DNA of 64,000 nucleotides, taken from the NCBI GenBank assembly GCA_019671135.1, contig JAHRHY010000003.1, positions 1,922,001 to 1,986,000 on the forward strand, given 5' to 3'. A program made the position numbers and the translations under genes. The notes under the pieces were generated by a model, which was given only the letters and a program-made list of their open reading frames with translations, was not told where the DNA came from and did not search any database. This stretch comes from Linnemannia hyalina. Its lineage: Eukaryota; Mortierellomycota; Mortierellomycetes; Mortierellales; Mortierellaceae. The first letter of the stretch is position 1, and each line of letters opens with the position of its first letter. Shown here in pieces: positions 1 through 12,093 of the stretch.

Positions 1-436
1 CGATGCTCTGGAAGAGAATGGGCAAGACAATGGGGGCAGACTGCGAGGGCATGTTGGCCATGATGGCCAAAGCGGCTCTGGAGGCAGCATCCTGAACGAC
101 GGGGCCCTTGTCAGCATAGAGATCGAGGATCAGGGGCAAGAGGGGCATCAAGAAGGGCTCCGAGGGGCGGCCAAGGACATCAGCAAGGGCACAGATACCG
201 ATCAGGGCACCCTCACGGGCAAGACCGGACTTCTTGTTCTTGCACTCGGCCTCGAGGTTGGTAAGGATGTCGCTGGTCTTGAGGGTGATGAGACCCTCCT
301 TTTGGACACGGGCGGCCATGTGCCTGGCGATAGCATCGCATTCTTCGGAAGTGGAGGCGGTGTAGAGCTGGGAGAGCATCTCGGTGAGCTCGTTCATCTC
401 GGCCGCGGCACCGCTTTGCATCTCAACAGAAGGCAT
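1..436 (-). CDS. TEF3: Translation elongation factor 3 (EF-3), N-terminal part, cut by window start
   Basis: Reading the minus strand from ATG at 436 gives about 145 uninterrupted residues starting MPSVEMQSGAAAEM and running off the window edge without a stop. The sequence is a helical HEAT-type repeat (LAREGALIGICALADVLG, then LMPLLPLILDLYADK, then VQDAASRAALAIMA), which lines up with the N-terminal HEAT domain of fungal EF-3, including the KNKKSGLAREGA stretch. EF-3 is the fungal ABC-type ATPase that helps release E-site tRNA during elongation in the cytosol; its ATP-binding cassettes would lie outside the window. A second in-frame ATG at 421 is a possible alternative start. The codons are strongly biased (CTC, GCC, AAG), as expected for a highly expressed translation gene. 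Another HEAT protein such as Gcn1 is less likely. Confidence 0.75.
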   Translation of the reverse strand, partial: MPSVEMQSGAAAEMNELTEMLSQLYTASTSEECDAIARHMAARVQKEGLITLKTSDILTNLEAECKNKKSGLAREGALIGICALADVLGRPSEPFLMPLLPLILDLYADKGPVVQDAASRAALAIMANMPSQSAPIVLPILFQSI

Positions 437-1809
437 AATATATATGTATGTGGGGGGTGTGAGAGGAGGAAGACGAAGAGAGAGGAAGTGCAGTTGCTTA
501 AGGTCGTTGTTGTTACAGCGGTTCAAGCAAAAGTATTATTATTGGCGGGGAGTAGGCCAAAAAGGAGGTCGGGAGAGAGGAAGAGAGTGGGGAGGGGGGG
601 AAGGTAATGAGATGGGGGATGAAGAATGGGAAGAGGAAGAGAGAGAGAACAAAGGAAGGAATGATGAGAAGTTTTTTTTATGGGGGTGTGGTTGGGACCA
701 CCAAGGCCATGGCCAGCTTAAGTGGCCTGGAGGCTGATAGGCTGATAGGCTGAATGACCGAAGGTGAACGGACTTTTCTCCTTTTTTTTTTTTTTTGTTC
801 TTTCAAACACCGCAGGAGAGATGGAAAAAAAAAAAAAAAAGAAAAAAAACGAGGCTCTTAGTAAACAACAGTAGGACTGCTTAATTAAGAGTTCCATCCA
901 GGCACCATCAGTGCGATATCACTGATACCATCCCCATGAGGATCAACAACTGGGTCGCAATAGGAACAGGGAAGTGAAAACACATGATGGTGTTAAATAA
1001 CGTTAACATGGACCGCATTATTTCATTTCATGAAGCGGTATGCATGCATTGCAATTTCATGCCTATTTCTGTATCATCAATAATACCGCTCCTTCCACTT
1101 CCTTCATAAACAGGCTATCCTTCAACACATACACTATCGACCTATCATTATCAATTGGCGATCACACTGGTACTTTGCTATGTATCTATCATTCACTCAT
1201 AGCTACATATTCACAGAGACTATTAGCGAACTTTTTATACGTTGACAACACTCTGGCAAGTTATTCGCAACTGCATTGATCGAACATGTACCTACTTTGA
1301 CTTTAGAAAAAAAGACGACTGAGTGTGATGATGGTCTTATCATCGTGCCAGTCTATCTGTTCTCTTCCGACAAGCCTTCTAAATTGACACAACAGACAAT
1401 AACCTGCAATCATCTCAACAAAGGCAGGAGTATTGCGTGATCTCGGATATCCATCGTCAGTTTTTAGCATAGGAGACATGGTAATGAGTCCTCTCAGGCC
1501 GTTGGAGCCGACATAAGGATGTCTGCCTCAGTATTTAGCAACGATAGGAAGCTTCAAGCAGTTGCTAAGCAAGAATAGGTTTTCCTATGGGCGCGTCCTT
1601 CCCAATCACCGTTCCCCATTCCCCGCTGTTTGCTACTGTACTTATTTGATGTGGGTGGGAAAGGAGGAAGAGACCAGCCAATCAGGCGGCGTGGATTAAG
1701 ATATGTTGAGTCATCCAAGCCACCGACAACAAAGTGAATAAAGAGAGAACCACGCACGCAAGGTCAGTCGGCTTCAGTACTCTCTCCTTTCTGCATCATA
1801 TTCGACATT
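437..1809. promoter_or_regulatory. Divergent intergenic region between EF-3 and IleRS
   Basis: This 1.37 kb interval separates two divergently transcribed translation genes and must hold both promoters. It contains A and T homopolymers (about 781-848), purine-rich sequence next to the EF-3 start, and a pyrimidine-rich leader (about 1781-1800) before the IleRS ATG. Short open frames here show no recognisable protein. No tRNA-like A/B-box pair was seen. Confidence 0.5.
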
Positions 1810-4800
1810 ATGGCTGACGGTAAGCACTCAACGCCTCCACCAGCACCAGCAACCATGCAGTCAGTCAGTCAGTGAGTCAGCCAGTCAGTCAACAACAGCC
1901 AGCATAAACACGCACGCACGACATCTATAATGGCCAAATGATTACCAACAAACGAACACAGACATAAAGTACACAACAGGATCCGGAGTGTGAAGACAGA
2001 CTGAGCTTCAAGGCTCACTTCGCAAGAGCAGACATTGACCTCGCTGCATCAACCCCACAAGTGCCATGTCTTTACAGCAAACTAATTCATTCTTCTCTCC
2101 CTCATGACCTGTAGGATCCGCTCAGTTCAACTTCCCCAAGGAGGAAGAAAAGATTCTCCAGTTCTGGCGCGAGATTGACGCCGTAAGTTTTCATGAGCTT
2201 TTCCGACAAGAAAAATCGTTTTCCTTCTTGTTGCGCAGGAACATCCCTTCCAGCAAAGCTTACTCATCGCGTGTGAATGCATTCTTATATCTGGCCCCCC
2301 TCTGTAGTTCAAGCGCTCCCAGGAACTTAATAAGGACAAGGAGCCTTTTGCCTTCTTTGACGGACCTCCATTCGCCACCGGTCTTCCCCATTACGGACAT
2401 TTGCTTGCCGGTACCATCAAGGTAAGGTTGGCAGCAGGCGTCAACAGGAGCTTCTCTCGTTCAGTGCATTCCGGATCTTGCTCCTAACCCGCCATTGGAC
2501 AATTGAACAATACTATCTCGTAGGATATCGTCACTCGTTTCGCCCACAGCACTGGACACAGCGTCGAGCGTCGTTTCGGTTGGGATTGCCATGGTTTGCC
2601 TGTTGAGTACGAGGTTGACAAGGCCCTCGGCATCACTGGAAAGGCCGATGTTTTGGCCATGGGTATCGACAAGTACAACGAGGAGTGCCGCAGCATTGTC
2701 ATGCGTTACGCCAAGGAATGGCGCCAGACCGTTGAGCGTGCTGGACGCTGGATCGATTTCGACAACGACTACAAGACCTTGAATGTCGAGTTCATGGAGT
2801 CCGTCTGGTGGGTCTTCAAGACCCTCTTCGACAAGGGCCAGGTTTACCGTGGTGTCCGTGTCATGCCCTTCTCGACCGCCTGCAGCACCCCCGTCTCCAA
2901 CTTTGAGGCTCAGCAGAACTACAAGGACGTCAGCGACCCCTCCGTCGTCGTCTCCTTCCCCCTCTTGAACGATCCCTCCGTCTCCTTCTTGGCCTGGACA
3001 ACTACCCCCTGGACCTTGCCCTCCAACTTGGCTCTCTGCGTCAACCCCACCCACGACTTTATCAAGTTCTTGGACGAGGCCTCTGGCAACACCTACATCA
3101 TGCTCGAGAAGCGCCTCTCGATCCTCTACAAGGACCCCTCCAAGGCCAAGATCAAGATTCTCGAGCGCATGAAGGGAGCTGACTTGAAGGGTATCCAGTA
3201 CGTCCCCCTCTTCGAGTACTTTTACAAGGAGTTTGAGGCCACTGGTTTCCGCGTCTTGAACGACGAGTACGTTGATGATTCTGCCGGTACCGGTGTTGTT
3301 CATCAGGCTCCCGCCTTCGGTGAGGACGATTATCGTGTCTGCATCAACCACGGCGTTATTACCGCCGATGGTCACATTCCTTGCCCCGTCGACGAATCCG
3401 GCAAGTACTTTGATGTCATCACCGACTTCAAGGGCATGCATGTCAAGGAGGCCGACAAGTTGATCCAGAAGCACCTCAAGGGCAAGGGTCGCTTGATTGT
3501 CCAGACCCAGATCAACCATAGCTACCCCTTCTGCTGGCGTTCCGACACTCCCTTGATCTACAAGGCCTTCCCCTCCTGGTTCGTTCGCGTCCAGCCCATT
3601 GTCGACAAGATGTTGAAGAACAACGCTCAGTCTCGCTGGGTTCCCGGATTCGTTCAGGAGAAGCGCTTCGCCAACTGGATCGCCAACGCTCGCGACTGGA
3701 ACATCTCCCGCTCCCGTTACTGGGGTACCCCCATCCCCATTTGGGCCACCGAGGACTTTTCCGAGATGCGTTGCATTGGCTCTTTGGCCGAGCTGGAGGA
3801 GGTTTCGGGATGCGGCAAGTTGACCGACATCCATCGCCACTTTATCGACAACATCACCTTCAAGTCGCCCACGACCGGCAAGACCATGCGCCGTGTTGAG
3901 GATGTCTTTGATTGTTGGTTCGAGTCTGGATCGATGCCTTACGCTCAGCAGCACTACCCCTTCGAGAACAAGGAGTCCTTTTCCAAGGGATTCCCCGCCG
4001 ATTTCATCTCGGAGGGATTGGATCAGACCCGTGGATGGTTCTACACCCTCTTGGTTCTCTCGACCCACTTGTTCGACACTCCCCCAGCCAAGAACCAGAT
4101 TGTCAGCGGTCTCGTCCTCGCCTCCGACGGCAAGAAGATGTCCAAGCGCCTCAAGAACTACCCTGAGGCCAACATTATCTTGGATGCCTATGGTGCTGAT
4201 GCCCTCCGTCTCTACCTGATCAACTCGCCTGTCGTTCGTGCCGAGACCTTGAAGTTCAAGGAGGAGGGTGTCAAGGATGTCATCACCAAGGTCTTCTTGC
4301 CCTGGTACAACGCCTACAAGTTCTTTGTCAACCAGACTGTGTTGCTGAAGAAGGAGTTCAACCACGACTTTATGTACAACGGCGCCTTGAAGAAGAGCGA
4401 TAACGTCATGGACCGCTGGATGTTGGCCTCTTGCCAGAGCTTGATCAAGTTTGTCCGCGAGGAGATGACCAACTACCGCCTCTACACCGTCGTGCCCCGC
4501 CTGTTGCGCTTGATCGAAGAGTTGACCAACTGGTACGTCCGCTTCAACCGTCGCCGCCTGAAGGGTGAGAACGGTCTTGAGGATGCCACCCAGGCCATGA
4601 ACACCCTCTTTGAGGTCCTCTACACCTTGGTCCGCGTGATGTCGCCCTTCACTCCTTTCTTGACCGAGAACATGTACCAGACCTTGAAGACCTTCTTGCC
4701 CAAGGACCCCAAGATTGTCGACGATCGCTCGGTTCACTTCTTGGACTTCCCCGAGGCCAAGGAGGAATACTTTGATGACGATATTGAGCGCGCCATGTCG

Positions 4801-5547
4801 AGGATGCAGGCCGTCATTGAGTTGGGCCGTACCACCCGTGAGCGCAAGACCATTAGCTTGAAGACCCCCCTGAAGGAGTTGGTTGTCATCCACCCCGACC
4901 CCCAGTACCACGCCGATGTCAAGTCGTTGGAGTCGTACATTGTCGATGAGCTCAACGTCCGTAGCCTGATCGTCACGTCCGACGAGGCCCAGTATGGCGT
5001 CAAGTACACGGTCGAGGCCGATTTCCGTTCGTTGGGAGCCAAGCTGAAGAAGGATGCCGTCAAGGTCAAGAACGCTTTGCCCAAGTTGAGCGAGGAGCAG
5101 ATCAAGGACTTTATCCGCAACAAGGCGATCACCATCGAGGGCCATAACTTGAGCGAGGAGGATTTGACTGTTGTCCGGTTCTTTGAGTCGTCCGAGAACA
5201 GCTTGGAGACCAACTCTGACAAGGATGTGTTGATTCTGTTGGATGTGAAGCGTTACCCCGAGCTGGAGCAGGAGGGATTGGCGCGTGAGATCATTAACCG
5301 CGTGCAGCGTTTGCGCAAGAAGGCTGGTTTGGAGCCTACGGATATGATCCACATGTACTATGAGTTTACTCAGGACCTCAACAATGCACTGGAGCAGGTG
5401 ATCAAGGAGCAGGATGAGACGCTTGTCCGTGCATTGAAGCGGTCGTTGGAGCCTATTGCCGCCAAGAAGGGGGCGGATGCGGTTGTTATTGAGGAGGCCC
5501 AGGAGGTCAACGGTTCGACCTTCAACCTTACCCTTGTTCGCGATTAA
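1810..5547 (+). CDS. ILS1: Cytosolic isoleucyl-tRNA synthetase, four exons
   Basis: Exons 1810-1819, 2115-2182, 2308-2421 and 2524-5547 join in phase to 1071 residues, close to yeast cytosolic Ils1 (1072). The class I signature HYGH is at residues 54-57 (in [11 protein letters not shown]) and KMSKR at 602-606. Between them lies the CP1 editing region ([11 protein letters not shown], then [16 protein letters not shown]), followed by the [11 protein letters not shown] and [10 protein letters not shown] motifs and a long C-terminal anticodon-binding part. The enzyme charges tRNA-Ile with isoleucine and edits misactivated valine. No N-terminal mitochondrial presequence is visible ([15 protein letters not shown]), so this is the cytosolic form. 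Exon 1 is only 10 nt of coding sequence; the first intron (1820-2114) carries a (GTCA)n tract near 1858-1893. Codon bias is extreme, which leaves the antisense in-register frame open for 963 codons. Confidence 0.95.
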
Positions 5548-6087
5548 GCCCGCCTTTTTTTTATTTTTTGCTTTGAAGAAAAGAAAAGAGAAGATTCACT
5601 ACACACATTAAACATCATTACCAATTGTAAAAAAAAGAAAAGAAAGGAAGAGAAAAGAAGGAAAGGAGGGAGCAGGAAAAAGGTTTTCTTGTGAAACCAT
5701 AAGCTCAGGCACCATTGAATGTCGTCACCTTGTGGTCATTCATTGCGTCTGTGTGCTGTGTGTGTGATCTATCTGGCCAGATGAGGAGAAAGAAAGAAGA
5801 TCAGGCCAACAAGCACGGAAGTGAGGGAAAAAACGAGGAAGAGTGAGAACGATGCAAAACGTATGTAATCCATGATGACCGTGATACTTCAAATAAAACG
5901 CCTTTGTTTCCTTCGTGCTCTCTTCTTACTTTTTCTTCTTACTTCTTCTTCTGCTTCTTGTTCTTGTTCTCCAATTTCTCTCCTCCATCCCCCTTTTTCT
6001 CCTCTCTCATTCTCTCCACGAGATCACCCATTCCACGGCCATTGCATTCACATCCACTCACTCTAAAACAAACCAACTCCCTTCACA
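5548..6087. promoter_or_regulatory. Intergenic region IleRS-NTE1 with CT-rich leader
   Basis: The first 100-130 nt downstream of the IleRS stop are A/G-rich 3' UTR. An AATAAA lies at 5892-5897, which is far from the stop (about 345 nt) and may or may not be used. From about 5900 to 6065 the plus strand is strongly pyrimidine-rich (TTCTT and CTCC runs) and leads to the NTE1 ATG at 6088 with context TTCACAATG. CT-rich leaders like this recur before several genes in the window. Confidence 0.5.
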
Positions 6088-9000
6088 ATGTCGCTTCTGG
6101 TCGACAACAACGCTCCAGACTCACTCCTTGCCGCGGCGTCGCTCCTCTCCACAGCCGCCACTGCTGTCTTCTCCACAGCCTCTGCTGCTGTCTCTGCTGC
6201 TGCTAACGCAGTGACAACTTCCTCCTCCTCCTCCTCCTCCTCCTCCTCCTTAATCTCTCTAGCTCCCTCACCCACAACAACAACAATAGCATTCGCATCA
6301 GCTGCCACCTCTGCTATTGCAGCCCTCACTGCCGCTGCTGCCTCGGCCGCGGAGCCACCTCTGGATCCAAAGCTCGCTCATGACGGCAATATCCATATCA
6401 ATACCCACCAGGATGATCAGCAACAACAGCAACAGCAAAAAGAACCCTATCAACCATCGCACCACCGCCATTTCCACCATGATTCCATCCACGACGCCGA
6501 ACAACCTGTCACCTCCTTAGGCGCTATCCGGTCGCTCTTTTCCTTCTCGGTCACCATGTTGACCTTCACGACAATGACTCTTCCCACAGCACTTTACCGC
6601 CTCTTGTCGTGGTCCTTCACACTCCACCTCACCTTCACCACCTTGCTCATTGGTGTTGCCTTTGTATGCTTCTTCGCCTGGGCAGTGATCCGGTACCGCG
6701 TCCTCACAAAGTACTCTCGCCTCCCAAAAACGGGCCAAGGAAAGCACGGTTCTTCGTTCGATTTGCATCCCGACAACCCCTTCAAGAGCCCCCAGGAGGA
6801 GAAGGAAGATCTGGGCTATCCGGATGAATTCCTCAGCGCCTTTCTCTCCAGCATCAAAATCTTTGGCTACCTCGAACAACCCGTCTTCCACGAATTGGCT
6901 CGACACCTCCAGACGCGTCGTTTGCCCGCTGGCGACACCATCCTGCAGAACCCGGATCTTGAAAAGTCGTTTTACATTGTCGTCGATGGCTGTGTTCAGG
7001 TGTATGAGCAGGTGGTCAAGGGCGAGGAGGACGGGTATGACGAGGATGAAACACTCGACTCGACTTCTTGGGACGACCCAGATCATGGATATCAACTCTT
7101 AAACGAGGTCAAAAACGGAGGCACGCTCAGCAGTCTGTTTACGATCCTGTCGCTATTTACGGAAAATGTTAAATTACGCCACGAGGATGAGCCCTTGAAG
7201 GAATTCAAGAGGTCCGACCCAAGGAGCAGGCAGAACAGCAGCACCAACCTTAACAACAACAGCAATAGCAACAACAACAACGATGGTGAGGATCCTACCA
7301 GTCCGACAATGACCTCGGCCCAATCCGACCAGCACAAGAAGCACGAGGGCAGCTCGTCGCTCTCACCACCCCCTTTCTCTTCTGGGAAAAAGAAGCATTC
7401 CTCTGCTTCTCACGGACACGGACTTCGAACCAAGGCGGCCATCCACACCCCGACCAGTCCACTCTCCAATCCGGATCACATGGCGCTCTTCGAGGACGAT
7501 GGCACCCCCGTGGCAGACTCGTCCGACGGTCTAGACATGACCCCTCGCCAGTCGGACATTCATGGCTTTGAGGACTCAGAGTACCCACCAGCGTTGACAC
7601 AAGAGCAATATCAACGACAGCAGCAACAGCAACAGCAACCATCCCGTACTCCCTCTCCGAGCTATGAGTCTCCCAAGATGAAACGCCGTGTGATTGTTGC
7701 CAAGGCTATGGTCGATACCACACTCGCTGTCATCCCAGCAGAGGCCTTCCATCGTCTGACACAAAAGTTCCCTCAGGCAGCCGCACATATTGTGCAGGTC
7801 ATTCTGATACGGTTCCAACGAGTGACCCTGCTCACGGGACACAAGTATCTCGGTCTGACCAAGGACCTTTTGCGGATGGAGCGTAGCATCAACGAGATCG
7901 GGAGCTACGGTTTGCCACCAAATTTCTTCCGACCCCGGACGATGGAGTACCTCAAAACAAAGTTCAGCGCCGTTCGGGATGAGAGTGACGATGACCATCC
8001 TATCGCCATCCGTATGAGGAATTCGCGCAAGCGTGCTAGTCGCCTGGTAAGAAGAATACGTGTTGATTTAAGTTCTGTTTCTTGAGTTTGTGGAATAAAT
8101 CGCTAATAACTTAATTCACATTGTGGTGGTTTTAGGGTACAAAGGGCATGGACGGAAGGTCGGCGAGCAACAGCCCCAACCCAATGTCGCCTGTTATCGA
8201 CAGCAGCGAACACGTCCGTCATGGGTCTGGATTCAGTGCCTTGATGGGCGACAACGAAGAAGAGGACAGCTATTTGCGGGATCAAGTCATGGAATGCCTC
8301 TCAAGAAGCATCGGTCTTGTGCAGTCTCCTCCCTCAAAGCCTAATGTGCGACCAGACTTGAAGACGACCGGAAGCTCGGACTATTTTTCAGCCATGTTCC
8401 AGGCAAACATGACGGGCTCGAGTGGGCTTGGAGGTTACCCGATGCGCAAGACCGGATCTTCGACCAACTCGGATACGGCCAGCATGGGCATGGATGATTT
8501 GAACACCTCCAATCCGTCCTCGACTGTCCCGTCGGTCATGAGCGAGATGGAGAACGATGTCGAGATAATGTACTTCCCAGCAGGAGCAACCTTGGTCGAG
8601 GAAGGCGAGCGAAACGCAGGACTGTTCTTTGTCATTGACGGAGTCTTGGATGTCTCGATATCGCCCATGCAGCAAACTAAGCAGGAGAAGACGAAGTCGG
8701 ATTGGCCTACGAACATGTTTGGACCTCACCTCTCTTCCTTGGATCTCAAGGCAAACCTTACTACGACAAAACCAAATATCACCCTGCCTAACAGCGGATC
8801 CATTCACAAAAAGCGAGCGCACCCACTGTTCTCGATCCAGGCAGGAGGGCTGGCGGGGTACCTTTCGGCCCTATCTGGGTACCCGTCTTTTGTGACAGTC
8901 AGTGCACACACCAACGCTTATGTCGGCTATCTGTCCAAGGCTGCCCTTGATCGCGTCATGGAGCGTAACCCAACCGTTCTCTTGACGCTTGCCAAGCGAC

Positions 9001-11101
9001 TCATCACCTTGGTCTCTCCCATCGGTATGTCTTGACAAGTAATAGGCATGGCGAATTCTCAATCATTGTACTGACATTTTCGATTTACCTATTCACTATT
9101 TACTTATTAGTACTCCATCTGGACTACGCGATGGAATGGATGCAAATCAACGCCAGCCAGGTGCTTCATCGACAGGGCGACGACTGCGACTCAATCTACA
9201 TTGTTTTGAACGGACGACTGCGTACGATCCTGGAGAAGGAGCCAGGCAAGATCGAGATCCTGGGCGAGTTCAGTCAGGGTGAGTCAGTCGGAGAGATGGA
9301 GGTTTTGATGGGCACACCGTTCCCTTCGACTCTGCACGCCATTCGAGACACGGAGGTGGCGAGGATGCCAAAGTCGCTCTTCAACGCGTTGGCACAGCGA
9401 CACCCAGAAATCACTATTCGCATTTCGAGACTGATTGCTCAAAGAGCTAGCGACGCTTTGAAGATGGGCTCCAACATCAAAGCTGCTGGCGTCACGCCCG
9501 ACTCAGCTATCAACAACTCCAACCTCAGGACCATCGGAATCATGCCCGTTTCCTCAAGTGTTCCTGTGGCCGAGTTTGCAGACCGTCTTCGCTCTGCGCT
9601 GGTTGGGATTGGTTCAACTGCTACCCTGCTAAACCACAGCACGGTGATGGGTCTCCTTGGCAAGCACGCGTTCACCAAGATTGGAAAGCTTAAACTGGAC
9701 AATTGGCTGAACGAACAGGAGGAGCAGGCACAGATTGTTCTCTATCTCGCTGACGGTGGCCTCACATCCCCTTGGACTCAGACCTGTATTCGACAGGCTG
9801 ATTGTATTTTGCTCATCGGCCACGGTGACGAGGATCCTGCGGTGGGCGACTACGAGCGACTCCTTGTCAGCATGAAGACGACGGCGCGCAAGGAGTTGGT
9901 TCTGCTGCACGCGAATCGACACTGTGCTCCTGGATCGACGGCGGCGTGGTTGAAGTCCAGAGTGTGGGTCCATGCGCACCATCACATCCAGATGCCGTAC
10001 AAGGGTCCGACCATGTTGAGCGACCAGGCCAGGAAAAAGACCATCATGAATATCAAAGACCACCTGGAAAAGTTTTACACCAACATTCGACACAACAACT
10101 CTCAAAAGAGTCCTGCATTTAAGGGGAACAGGAGTGACTTTGCCCGGTTGGCTCGACGATTGACTGGACAGACTGTCGGCTTGGTCTTGGGTGGAGGCGG
10201 TGCTCGTGGAATCGCCCATATCGGTGTTATCAAGGCACTGGAGGAGGCTGGCATTCCGATCGATATCGTGGGCGGCACCAGTATGGGCGCCTTCATTGGA
10301 GGTCTCTATGCGCGCGAGTCGGACAATGTGGCCATCTTTGGACGCGCCAAGATGTTTGCGGGGCGAATGGCGGCCAAGTGGCGTATGGTGGCCGATTTCA
10401 CGTACCCGGTGACTTCGTGGACGACAGGACATGCCTTCAACCGCGGTATCTGGAAGTGCTTCAGCGACACCCAGATCCAGGACTTTTGGTTGTCGTATTA
10501 CTGCAACACCACCAACATTACGTTCTCGAGGATGGAGATGCACCAGTCCGGATACGCGTGGCGTTACATCCGTGCGTCGATGTCCTTGTCCGGTTTCTTG
10601 CCACCGCTGTGCGATAACGGACACATGTTGGTCGATGGAGGGTACATGGACAACCTGCCAGTCGAGTTCATGAAGTCCCTGGGCGCCAACACCATCTTCG
10701 CGGTCGATGTCGGAAGTGACGAGGACACGTCGCTTCACAATTATGGCGACAGTCTTTCGGGATGGCTTGTCCTCTTGAACCGATGGAACCCCTTCTCGAA
10801 TGTGTACCAGAACATTCCCAACTTGGCCGATCTGCAGTCGAGACTGGCGTATGTGTCGAGCGTCAAGCAGTTGGAGGCGGCCAAGGCGACCCCCGGACAG
10901 TTCTTTTACTTTAAGCCCCCCGTCCAGGACTTTGGGACGTTGGAGTTTGGACGGTTTTTGGAGATCTGCGAGGTTGGCTATGAGTATGGAAAGGAGATGC
11001 TGGAGAAGTGGAGCAAGGAAGGTCGGCTGGGCGACTTACTGGCCGAGAAGGAGAGTGCCAAGAGTCGTCGTGGCAAACGTATCCGACGCAACTCGATCTA
11101 G
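6088..11101 (+). CDS. NTE1: NTE1-like lysophospholipase (patatin with cyclic-nucleotide-binding domains)
   Basis: Exons 6088-8046, 8136-9024 and 9111-11101 join in phase to 1612 residues, typical of fungal Nte1. One or two membrane segments lie at about 150-200. Cyclic-nucleotide-binding-like domains start at about 255 (the RLPAGDTILQNPD region), 795 (FPAGATLVEEGERNAG) and 960 (VLHRQGDDCDSIYIVLNGR). The patatin domain is at about 1305-1470, with oxyanion motif GGGGARG near 1310, nucleophile Ser1340 in GGTSMGAF and catalytic Asp1458 in DGGY, the Ser-Asp dyad of neuropathy-target-esterase phospholipases. The family deacylates phosphatidylcholine to glycerophosphocholine at the ER membrane. The first CNB domain is split by a roughly 150-residue low-complexity insert (Asn, Gln, Ser, His; residues about 385-540). 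The N-terminus before the membrane segments is Ser/Ala- and Gln-rich. A lone stop after 8046 in the unspliced frame is intronic, not a gene break. Confidence 0.93.
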
Positions 11102-11730
11102 TTAGCTCTTCGCGTTTCCTGCTTACTTTTTTTTTTCCCCTTTTGTCTTCGTTTTCTTTCATTCTCAAAATACAATCTTGCTTTCTTTCTTCAAAGTCCT
11201 TTGTCTCCTTTTTGTTGTCCTTCGGGAGTACTTGGCCCGTCTAGACTGCATGTTTGATTTTCTGTTTATTTCCTTTTCCTTTTCCTTTCACTACACTCAA
11301 AAAGCAGAACATGTTCAAAAAGGTGTATGTTACAAGGCGCTCGTCTGCGCATCGGACTCTGAGGAAAAATGTGTCCTCGTCGTTGGATATGTACAGTACA
11401 ACTTTGCTCGAAGATGTTTTGCCTTCGCATCCCTGCGCCTGGGTTGAATGTTTTCAAAAGTAAACATAAACTACTATCTCGTGTATATTTGCTGGCGGAT
11501 CGTCGTTGTCATTCGTCGTTTTTTTTTTGTTGGTTTTTGTTTGTTTGTTGGTTCTGTCGAGTCTCGGTCGCTACGCATTCTTGTCGATTAGAAGAAGGTG
11601 AGGGTCTTCACGTATAAGAAAGAACAATGCAAACGGATAATGAAGCGTGATTAATGGTTGGGGTTCCCTTATGAGAGCAATGCCGCATCATTCCAAAAAA
11701 GAAACAAAAGTGAAAGTGAAGATAACTTAC
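11102..11730. other. Convergent 3' region between NTE1 and the His-rich gene
   Basis: After the NTE1 TAG the plus strand is T/C-rich (T9 near 11128, several CTTT runs to about 11290), typical 3' UTR sequence. No AATAAA was seen close to the stop. From about 11480 to 11560 there is a TTTG/TTGG-rich stretch. I found no coding exon; a possible last exon of the minus-strand gene, with an acceptor near 11660, is too weak to call. Confidence 0.4.
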
Positions 11731-12093
11731 GCCAGACATCAACGACTGCGTTGGTGGGGTGTCCGCATCGTCCGCGTCTCCAAAGGTCGCCAAAACACCT
11801 GGCAATGTCCTCAAGGCCGGTAATGAAGGTGTTGAGGACATTCGTAAAGAGGCCGGGGAAGACAAAAGTTGATAACACTGGCCGCGCCCTTGAGGGTAGT
11901 AGTGACAAGAGTGATAGCCCGCCGATGTGCCGGTATTAAGGCCGTTCGCTATTGCGTCAAGGATACCGTTGGTGATGGGGGGTAATCATACCTCCAAGGC
12001 CAAAAGGAATGTTACCGAGGATGTAGTTGATCCAAGGTCTGGAGTAGGATCTTCGCAATTTCGATAGCACCCATGCGCTTGGCCTTTCCGCCC
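11731..12093 (-). pseudogene. Frameshifted 3' coding remnant of the His-rich gene
   Basis: Downstream of 12093 the coding sense of exon 3 continues but hops between all three minus-strand frames. Each hop coincides with a homopolymer one base too long: GGG at 12093-12091, TT at 12035-12034, C6 at 11982-11977, GGG at 11920-11918, TTTT at 11867-11864 and CC at 11802-11801. Segments in the successive frames (MGAIEIAKILLQ, FPGLFTNVLNTFITGLED, GVLATFGDADDADTPPTQ) read as protein, and the last ends at a clean donor (GTAAGT at 11730). The DADDADTPPT segment echoes DADNTGDPQT earlier in the protein, suggesting an internal repeat and that this stretch was once coding. All changes are +1, which fits local consensus errors as well as gene decay. 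I cannot separate the two. Confidence 0.55.

Noticed and set aside
2461..5352. 963-residue minus-strand ORF over IleRS
   Set aside because: It is exactly codon-register antisense to a clear synthetase, has no domain, and its openness is explained by absence of TTA, CTA and TCA in the sense gene.
5904..6214. Leu/Ser-rich plus-strand ORFs before and over the NTE1 start
   Set aside because: They translate a CT-rich leader and the wrong frame of the NTE1 N-terminus.
9629..10738. 369-residue minus-strand ORF over NTE1
   Set aside because: Antisense shadow of the patatin exon; no domain or splice context.
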